Positions 1 through 4,279 of a stretch of DNA of 6,388 bases are shown here, piece after piece. The notes below the pieces were generated by a model. It made no database searches. It saw only the letters and a list, made by a program, of their open reading frames with translations, and was not told where the DNA came from. Source of the DNA: an uncultured Candidatus Melainabacteria bacterium (GTDB taxonomy: Bacteria; Cyanobacteriota; Vampirovibrionia; Gastranaerophilales; Gastranaerophilaceae). Location: NCBI GenBank assembly GCA_934675225.1, contig CAKUQA010000081.1, positions 1-6,388 of the forward strand, given 5' to 3'. Position 1 is the stretch's first letter. Each line of letters starts with the position of its first letter. A program made the position numbers and the translations under genes.

Positions 1-31
1 GATTAGGTGTTTTTAGATTATTATAATAATT

Positions 32-490
32 TTAGAAATTGCTACTGTGATATAAAGAAAAAACAATCCAAATAGTACCAAGAATTAGTAGTAATATAGT
101 TAAATAATTTGGAAGCCCTTCAGGTTTATATGTTTCAATATCGCAATCAATTTTGATATACGGTTGAAGTTGTGTTAAACTTTTATATAATATACCTTTA
201 TAATTACAAATACATTTTTGCATTGTCCCATCCTTAAGATTAAATATTATCTCTCCCATATAATTGAATGCAGCTTTTGTAAGCAAATGTTCAGCATTTG
301 ATGGTTGGTCTAGTTCCATTACAGTAATAAAACTAACATCATTAAATTTAATTTTTCTATTGTTAATTATAATTAATTTGTTTTCAGTGTCTATTTTAAG
401 TTTATCAAAATTAAATCCATATTTTTTAATAACTTTAAATTGCCAAATAAAATATGGAATTAAAATTAGTATACATATAAGTTTAATCAA
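32..490 (-). CDS. Small hypothetical protein with two membrane segments
   Basis: I do not recognise this 152-residue protein. A hydrophobic segment lies at residues 2-18 and a second at about 128-147. Between them is a soluble stretch of about 105 residues that looks rich in beta strands and contains Cys93, Cys95 and Cys116. This suggests a small domain held at the membrane by both ends. The start is TTG at 488-490. No in-frame ATG occurs before residue 58, and AGGAGG sits 7 nt upstream, so the TTG start is well supported. A near-consensus promoter lies at 591-619 on the same strand, so the gene probably has its own transcript rather than depending on fic. The stop codon is TAA at 32-34. I cannot assign a function. 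A bacterial PH-like membrane domain is one possibility by layout only. Confidence 0.7.
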   Translation of the reverse strand: MIKLICILILIPYFIWQFKVIKKYGFNFDKLKIDTENKLIIINNRKIKFNDVSFITVMELDQPSNAEHLLTKAAFNYMGEIIFNLKDGTMQKCICNYKGILYKSLTQLQPYIKIDCDIETYKPEGLPNYLTILLLILGTIWIVFSLYHSSNF

Positions 491-503
491 TCTACAACCT
501 CCT
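488..503 (-). promoter_or_regulatory. Strong ribosome binding site for a TTG start
   Basis: On the minus strand AGGAGG (498-503) is followed by 7 nt and then TTG (488-490). The full Shine-Dalgarno match at ideal spacing decides the non-ATG start of the 152-residue protein. Confidence 0.75.
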
Positions 504-590
504 ATAATATTGATGATTGCTCAACTAAGATTTACGTCTTGTTTGTAAAGTTTTGTCTTACAACTTTATTGCAGTTTTTTAAATTTTCCT

Positions 591-619
591 ATTATACAAC
601 AGGATTCAGTCCATGTCAT
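591..619 (-). promoter_or_regulatory. Sigma-70-type promoter for the 32-490 gene
   Basis: On the minus strand the -35 box is ATGACA (614-619), the spacer is exactly 17 nt, and the -10 box is a perfect TATAAT (591-596). Transcription would begin near 584, giving a leader of about 94 nt before the TTG start. It lies downstream of the fic stop codon, so it serves the small membrane-protein gene alone. Confidence 0.65.
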
Positions 620-672
620 ATTTTCATTTTATAAACTTAACATAAGTATTTACTTTTGTAAATGTTAACCAG

Positions 673-1560
673 TTAATCTTTTTTAAATAACATATAACCG
701 GAATCTGTGTAACTTGCAGGTTTTACCTTGCCAACTTTTACCCAATATCTGATAGTTGAAACTGGAACATCTTTTAGTTTTGCATACTTAGAGATTGTTA
801 ATAATTCGTTTGGTTCTATGTCAATATCAGTATCTAACATTGTAATAAGAACTTTTAATGACCTATTCAAAAGATTTAACATAAAGTTTATATATGGTTT
901 GTCGTCGCCTTTTAATTGGTAATTTTCAACTACAGATAAATATTTTTTTCTGTCAGTTGGTCGAATTATAATTGGCACAAATCCGAATTTTAAAAGAATT
1001 GTATTCATTAAAAGTCTTGCACACCTTCCGTTCCCATCCACAAACGGGTGAATTGATACAAACTTTAAATGAGCTAAAATTGCTGTTAGAGGTTCATTAT
1101 CCATATTGTCGCTAAGCCAATTATAAAAATTTGTCATTAAATCTGGAACTTTTATGGGATTTGGCATAATTACCGTAGAACCTGAAGTTCTGACACGACA
1201 ATTCCTATAAAATCCGGCATTATCATCGTCTAAACCTGTAAGTATTATTTTATGAATATTGAGCATAAAATTTTCATTTATGGCTTTATCTTCATCCAAA
1301 AAAGTAATAAATTTTTCAAATGCTTTTGCATGATTTACAGCTTCAATATAATGCTGTAGAGGTTTAGAGGTCGATGTAATGCCATCATCAATAACAAGTT
1401 CTGTTTCTTTCCTTGTTAATGTATTTCCCTCAATAGCGTTTGAAGTGTAGGCTAACTCAGTTTTTAACCATTTGTACATTTCTTTTTTGTTGTTAGGATT
1501 TTCTAATAATGTTATTAGTTTTTGTTGATTTGCTTTAATTTCGTCTAAAATAGAGTTCAT
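673..1560 (-). CDS. fic: Fic-domain protein with self-inhibitory motif and C-terminal HTH
   Basis: A 295-residue Fic protein. The family transfers AMP, or less often another nucleotide or phosphate group, from a nucleotide to hydroxyl side chains of target proteins. The catalytic motif HPFVDGNGRCAR starts at His171 and has the His, Asn-Gly and both Arg positions expected of an active enzyme. Near the N-terminus SNAIEGN (residues 40-46) matches the (S/T)xxxE(G/N) inhibitory motif, with Glu44 as the likely inhibitory residue. That makes it class II, in which the inhibitory helix precedes the Fic core in the same chain. Residues of about 250-295 look like a MerR- or excisionase-type helix-turn-helix (TISKYAKLKDVPVSTIRYW), as in many Fic proteins with DNA-binding tails. 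The start is ATG with GAGG 5 nt upstream. A 12-bp perfect inverted repeat sits directly upstream, suggesting autoregulation. The target protein cannot be told from the sequence. Confidence 0.93.
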   Translation of the reverse strand: MNSILDEIKANQQKLITLLENPNNKKEMYKWLKTELAYTSNAIEGNTLTRKETELVIDDGITSTSKPLQHYIEAVNHAKAFEKFITFLDEDKAINENFMLNIHKIILTGLDDDNAGFYRNCRVRTSGSTVIMPNPIKVPDLMTNFYNWLSDNMDNEPLTAILAHLKFVSIHPFVDGNGRCARLLMNTILLKFGFVPIIIRPTDRKKYLSVVENYQLKGDDKPYINFMLNLLNRSLKVLITMLDTDIDIEPNELLTISKYAKLKDVPVSTIRYWVKVGKVKPASYTDSGYMLFKKD

Positions 1561-1571
1561 ACTAACCTCAT

Positions 1572-1605
1572 AGTTTATAGTTTTTATATTCTTAAACTAT
1601 AAACT
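1572..1605. repeat. 12-bp perfect inverted repeat upstream of fic (candidate operator)
   Basis: AGTTTATAGTTT at 1572-1583 is repeated in exact inverted form at 1594-1605, with a 10-nt spacer. Each arm itself holds two AGTTT units 7 bp apart, so the site offers four half-sites. It ends 12 nt before the fic start codon, where it would cover the fic promoter or leader. The arms are nearly all A and T with no following T-run, so it is a poor terminator and more likely a protein-binding site. The HTH tail of the Fic protein is the obvious candidate binder; that is inference. Confidence 0.7.
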
Positions 1606-1647
1606 GTTTGGTGTCTAGAAAAATACTATCCAATATATTATATTTAT

Positions 1648-2103
1648 TTATGAATATTCTTTTTTGCAGGCAATTGTAATAATGAAGGGAACTGTTATTA
1701 CATAAATAGATATTAATAAAATTGATAATAACAGAATTTTTGCCCTTGTTATGCTAAAATCATATCCTGCAGTGTAAAGAGCTGATAGTTCTGTTATAAT
1801 TAATGTTAATATTATAGTAGTAGAGCAAATTAGAATTCCAATTAGTGATAAAATTTTTTGATATTTTATAAAATTGAATGAAGAACTGAATTTTTTATTT
1901 TTTAAAGCCCAGGTGTTACATTTAATTCCAAAATATATTGCCAAAATTAGATTAAGTAAACCTCCAATTTTAGGAATTAAACATACAGGTAGTGATACTA
2001 GTGTAATATATGACTTATTAAATAGCCCCCAAATCCAAGTAAGAAAAAAAGCTCCCCAGTTAAATTTCTTTTTTAGTGTTTCAATATTTTCAAAGTTATT
2101 CAT
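1648..2103 (-). CDS. Small polytopic membrane protein with FNWGAFFLTWIWG motif
   Basis: A 151-residue protein. After a short polar N-terminus it carries FNWGAFFLTWIWGLFNK at residues 14-30. This aromatic motif recurs at the start of a widespread group of small bacterial membrane proteins of unknown function, similar in style to DUF2628. Hydrophobic stretches at about 31-61, 83-104 and 122-146 suggest three or four membrane helices. It starts at ATG 2101-2103 with a weak AAGG 9 nt upstream. It is 87 nt upstream of fic on the same strand, so the two could be co-transcribed, although the inverted repeat in that gap suggests fic also has its own control. The function is unknown. The family placement rests on motif memory and is tentative. 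Confidence 0.75.
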   Translation of the reverse strand: MNNFENIETLKKKFNWGAFFLTWIWGLFNKSYITLVSLPVCLIPKIGGLLNLILAIYFGIKCNTWALKNKKFSSSFNFIKYQKILSLIGILICSTTIILTLIITELSALYTAGYDFSITRAKILLLSILLISIYVITVPFIITIACKKEYS

Positions 2104-2127
2104 TATTATAAACCTTTTTTAATCTAA

Positions 2128-2230
2128 TTATGGTAAATATGCTAAAATCCACAAACCTAAACAAATAATAAGCCAAATAGTATTAGAAATTTTCCAAGGA
2201 TTTTTTGTGCATTTGGGTAAAATTGTTCAT
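2128..2230 (-). pseudogene. Remnant of a small one-helix membrane protein, apparently frameshifted
   Basis: ATG at 2228-2230 opens a frame that stops after 15 codons. The adjacent frame from about 2220 down to a TAA at 2128-2130 encodes PKCTKNPWKISN followed by a hydrophobic segment (IWLIICLGLWILAYL), but has no start codon of its own. Removing one T from the TTTT run near 2219-2222 would join them into one reading frame of about 33 codons. The composition is that of a short membrane peptide, so I read it as a decayed small gene or the tail of one. No ribosome binding site is visible. Chance cannot be ruled out. Confidence 0.3.
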
Positions 2231-2244
2231 TAATTTTATTAATT

Positions 2245-2442
2245 TTACTTTGAATTAGAACAAACATTAAAAGGTAAAAAGTCTAAGTCCATGTGTACTA
2301 TGTTTTCTGTCTTCTTCAGCATTTGACTTTCTGCAATCCAAATAGCAGTCTTAGCAACTGTTACAGCAAAGTCATTTATCTCTATTCCGTAGAACTGCTT
2401 AATAGAAACCTTTAAGGAACGGAACATAAGTGAATATATCAT
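2245..2442 (-). pseudogene. Internal fragment of a DNA methyltransferase
   Basis: The open frame is 65 codons, but only about residues 11-58 (2412-2269) look like a real protein. KVSIKQFYGIEINDFA, then VAKTAIWIAESQM and HMDLDFLP, match the segment after the SAM-binding motif in large class I DNA methyltransferases of the type II or MmeI-like restriction-modification kind. In that segment the acidic residues of GIEIND contact the cofactor. Both the SAM-binding glycine motif before it and the catalytic NPPY motif after it are absent, so this piece cannot be active. The first 10 codons (2413-2442) are just the antisense of the recombinase remnant. The fragment is a relic of a restriction-modification gene. 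Confidence 0.7.
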
Positions 2443-3082
2443 TGACGAGGCTATGCAGGAAGTGTTAGATAGCTTTGATGTATCCGACGAGCAGTTGAAA
2501 CGGGTTAAGAAGTCAATATTTGAGGCAGTAACAGAGTTACAAGCCTATGAACATAGTTCAATAAAGAAGTTAAAACAAGACTACGACAAACTTACTGACA
2601 CAATAGCGAATGCTGTTAAGGAAAAACTGACAGGAGATTTAAAGGTTGACGAAGATACGTATAATGAGCTTATATCAAAGTGGCAAGACCAAAAACGTGA
2701 GATTGGCAACCAAATTACTAACCTCAGCGAATCAACGAAAGATACAATGACACGCATGAATATACTTGCTGATTTTGCCAACCGAGTGCCTGAATTATAC
2801 CTGAAGGCACACTTAGACGAAAAACGTATGATACTTGCTACAATTGCAGAGAGTATAACGATAAATGCTGAGACTGAGACAATTACCGTAAGGCTTAGAC
2901 CTGTGTTTGAGTATTTAAGGCTTGCTAAACAGTCATTTATGGCAGATTTTAAAACCTTAGATGGAACCCTGCAAACCCGTTCAGATAGAGCAAAACAGGC
3001 ACTTCAAAATATCTATCCTGACGTTAACGATTTAGTTGACTATGGAACCCGTAAAAAGCTCTTGAATACTAATGTATATTAA
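2411..3082 (+). pseudogene. C-terminal remnant of a large serine recombinase
   Basis: Large serine recombinases cut and rejoin DNA at attachment sites through an N-terminal catalytic serine domain. Only the C-terminal part is present here. The open frame runs from 2393, homology probably begins near 2411 (NISEYIIDEAMQEVL), and the first ATG is at 2453. Counting from that ATG, residues of about 20-95 form the coiled-coil region, including the LTGDLKVDEDTYNELISKW turn typical of the family. ANRVPELYLKAHLDEKR (109-125) and the following strands match the end of the recombinase domain. The catalytic serine and the zinc-ribbon cysteines are missing, so it cannot recombine DNA. No ribosome binding site precedes the ATG. 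GC content is higher than in neighbours, suggesting a different origin. After TAA (3080-3082) the same frame stays open to TGA at 3155-3157. Confidence 0.8.
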
Positions 3083-3160
3083 TACCAGAATGAGAAAGAG
3101 GGAAATGGGGTAGAGATTGGCTTTGTGTTTGAAATAGAGGCTAATTTTGAGAATTGACAA

Positions 3161-3203
3161 AAAGTACTCCAAATTATCCTTTTTCTGTCCCAAATTGTAC
3201 TTT
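3161..3203. repeat. Paired repeats, possible transposase-binding sites
   Basis: TCCAAATTATCC (3168-3179) and CCCAAATTGTAC (3189-3200) share CCAAATT exactly 21 bp apart, two turns of the helix. They are flanked by inverted AAAGTAC (3161-3167) and GTACTTT (3197-3203). A weaker relative, TCCCAAAATATA, lies at 3269-3280, about 81 bp further on. Clustered, helically phased repeats near the expected left end of a Mu-like element are what transposase end-sites look like. The matches are short, so the assignment is tentative. Confidence 0.4.
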
Positions 3204-3310
3204 AAAATTCCGAGGTTAAACTTATCATAAGCCTGTAAGTTAGATATAATCGGCGTTTTAACGATTTATCCCAAAATATAACAAAGTATAATTTAGTCAA
3301 GGTGGAACCA

Positions 3311-3340
3311 AAGGAGGAACTTAGTTCCCCCTTAAATTTT
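3311..3340. terminator. GC-rich hairpin, possible terminator
   Basis: AAGG-A-GGAAC (3311-3320) pairs with GTTCC-C-CCTT (3324-3333) around a TTA loop, with one internal mismatch. It is the most stable structure in the gap. On the plus strand only AAATTTT follows, so it is a mediocre intrinsic terminator. It could also be part of an attachment or end site. Confidence 0.4.
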
Positions 3341-3441
3341 AAAACATAGCCATTTCAAGAACCAAATCAAAGTCAATAAAATGTAATTTTGAAATATTTT
3401 TAGTGGCTTTGAGGCATATTTTAAAAGATTTTCAGCAAAAA

Positions 3442-3471
3442 TTTATCCGAAAATTTGAGAATTTCGGTAAA
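3442..3471 (-). terminator. Likely intrinsic terminator of the repressor gene
   Basis: Read leftward, TTTACCGAAATT pairs with AATTTTCGGATAAA around a short CTCA loop, with two single-base bulges, and is followed by a T-rich run. It begins about 38 nt past the repressor stop codon. The stem is A/T-rich apart from its CCG/CGG core, so termination may be incomplete. Confidence 0.5.
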
Positions 3472-3508
3472 AAATTTAACAACAGTCAAGAAAAAGGATA
3501 ATTAAAAT

Positions 3509-4054
3509 TTAATCAATTACCTTTTTCGGTTTTTCCATTCTATCTACATAAGCTTTAAAATATGAATTTAAAATTGTTTGACTAAGATTTTCATCTTGTG
3601 AAAATCTATCTAGTAAATTTTGTTTAACATCATCATTAGTAGAATATACAATTTCTTTTTTTACAATATCATCTACAAATAATTTATAAGTGGGAATTAA
3701 AATATCATCAACGATAGCATTTGGATATTTTTGTCGTATAAACTCTCCGACGGCAACAATATATGCATTATAAGCTTTTAAGTTATTTATAAATTCTGGG
3801 AATATATCCATATCATCTACAAATGTTAAATTTTTTACATCTCGGTAAAACATCTGCCCAATATCATGTAATAACCAATCCAACGAAATTCCGAATTTTT
3901 CTGAAAGCAACGACACTTTTTCTTTACTCAATTCCGTATGACCATTCTCAACCTTACTGAAATATTGTTTGCTTACGCCAATAGCATCTGCCATTTCTTG
4001 TTGAGTAAGTTTTAGTGTAGTTCTAATCTTTTTTATTTTTTCAAATTCTTGCAT
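3509..4054 (-). CDS. XRE-family repressor of the Mu-like element
   Basis: A 181-residue regulator. Residues of about 8-62 form an XRE/Cro-CI helix-turn-helix, with TQQEMADAIGVSKQYFSKVENG (two helices and the turn) at residues 17-38. The remainder (about 70-175) is helical, probably an oligomerisation region, and shows no LexA-like Ser/Lys peptidase motif that I can recognise. The start is ATG at 4052-4054 with AAGGA 6 nt upstream. It is transcribed away from the transposase gene across a 177-nt or longer control region with repeated operator-like sequences. That is the position of the c repressor in phage Mu, so I infer that it keeps the transposase genes silent and may control itself. It is not a MuC homologue by sequence, so the role rests on domain and context. 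Confidence 0.85.
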   Translation of the reverse strand: MQEFEKIKKIRTTLKLTQQEMADAIGVSKQYFSKVENGHTELSKEKVSLLSEKFGISLDWLLHDIGQMFYRDVKNLTFVDDMDIFPEFINNLKAYNAYIVAVGEFIRQKYPNAIVDDILIPTYKLFVDDIVKKEIVYSTNDDVKQNLLDRFSQDENLSQTILNSYFKAYVDRMEKPKKVID

Positions 4055-4070
4055 AATATTTCCTTATAGG

Positions 4071-4099
4071 TTGACAAGTAAACTAATTGGTTGTATAGT
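4071..4099 (+). promoter_or_regulatory. Candidate early promoter for the transposase operon
   Basis: Consensus TTGACA (4071-4076), a 17-nt spacer and TATAGT (4094-4099) form the best rightward promoter in the window. Transcription would begin near 4106, leaving a leader of about 170 nt before the preferred transposase start. It faces the leftward repressor promoter and the two start points nearly coincide, so they should interfere with each other. Confidence 0.65.
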
Positions 4100-4107
4100 G
4101 TAATAAA

Positions 4108-4136
4108 AATATATCACAGAGTTGACAAAAAAGCAA
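4108..4136 (-). promoter_or_regulatory. Promoter of the repressor gene (extended -10)
   Basis: Read leftward: TTGCTT (4131-4136), a 17-nt spacer and TATATT (4108-4113), preceded by TGA, giving the extended -10 form TGnTATATT. Transcription would start near 4101, with a leader of about 46 nt that includes the repressor ribosome binding site. Confidence 0.6.
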
Positions 4137-4150
4137 CTATTTAGTTTACA
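4122..4150 (+). promoter_or_regulatory. Possible second, weaker rightward promoter
   Basis: TTGACA (4122-4127) is followed after 17 nt by TTTACA (4145-4150), a poor -10 box that coincides with the inverted operator-like repeat. The TTGACA may instead be part of a repeated operator, since the same GTTGACAA occurs at 4070. Confidence 0.3.
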
Positions 4151-4265
4151 AATACTGTTTAAACTTTGTGAGAAATAACGTAAATAAATACCGAAAAACA
4201 CTTCAATTTATCCCTATTCAGAGGTAATGTTGTGTGTGATTTAGTATGCTATTTTTATGCTAAAA

Positions 4266-4279
4266 AAGGAGAAATTTTG
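4266..4279 (+). promoter_or_regulatory. Ribosome binding site favouring a TTG start for the transposase
   Basis: AAGGAG (4266-4271) lies 5 nt before TTG at 4277-4279. The competing GTG at 4232 has GAGG 7 nt upstream. Starting at TTG puts the WISVKDLA motif at residue 5, as in MuA, where the matching Trp is residue 4. Confidence 0.6.

Larger units (their letters stand above)
3158..3508. other. Non-coding stretch between recombinase remnant and repressor
   Basis: No convincing gene is present in this 351-nt stretch. It holds paired repeats at 3161-3203, a possible third repeat at 3269-3280, a GC-rich hairpin at 3311-3333 and a terminator-like hairpin at 3442-3471. It should include the left terminus of the Mu-like element and the transposase-binding sites next to it. 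It may also hold remains of the attachment site of the old serine-recombinase element. Confidence 0.5.
4070..4164. promoter_or_regulatory. Operator-like repeat cluster between repressor and transposase
   Basis: GTTGACAA occurs at 4070-4077 and again at 4121-4128, exactly 51 bp apart. GTAAACTAA (4078-4086) is repeated in inverted form as TTAGTTTAC (4141-4149). A palindrome GTTTAAAC lies at 4157-4164 and shares the AGTTTA-type core. All of them overlap or adjoin the divergent promoters, so they are good candidates for repressor operators, and by analogy with Mu possibly for a transpositional enhancer. Binding is inferred. Confidence 0.55.

Noticed and set aside
264..548. Plus-strand open frame of 94 codons
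   Set aside because: It lies antisense to the 32-490 gene and its promoter-leader region, has no good ribosome binding site, and its hydrophobic content mirrors the opposite strand.
637..667. Inverted repeat downstream of fic (ATTTAC/GTAAAT with outer TTAAC/GTTAA)
   Set aside because: The arms are almost all A and T, a 6-nt bulge interrupts the pairing, and no T-run follows on the fic strand, so I do not call a terminator.
728..922. Plus-strand open frame of 64 codons
   Set aside because: It is wholly antisense to the C-terminal part of fic, whose motifs leave no doubt about the coding strand.
1874..2122. Plus-strand open frame of 82 codons
   Set aside because: It is antisense to the membrane protein at 1648-2103, which carries the recognisable FNWGAFFLTWIWG motif.
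2581..2781. Minus-strand open frame of 66 codons
   Set aside because: It is antisense to the coiled-coil region of the recombinase remnant and shows no family motif.
4227..4244. Five-codon leader peptide MLCVI before the transposase
   Set aside because: Its ATG is only 2 nt from GAGG, too close for efficient initiation, and such a short frame arises easily by chance.
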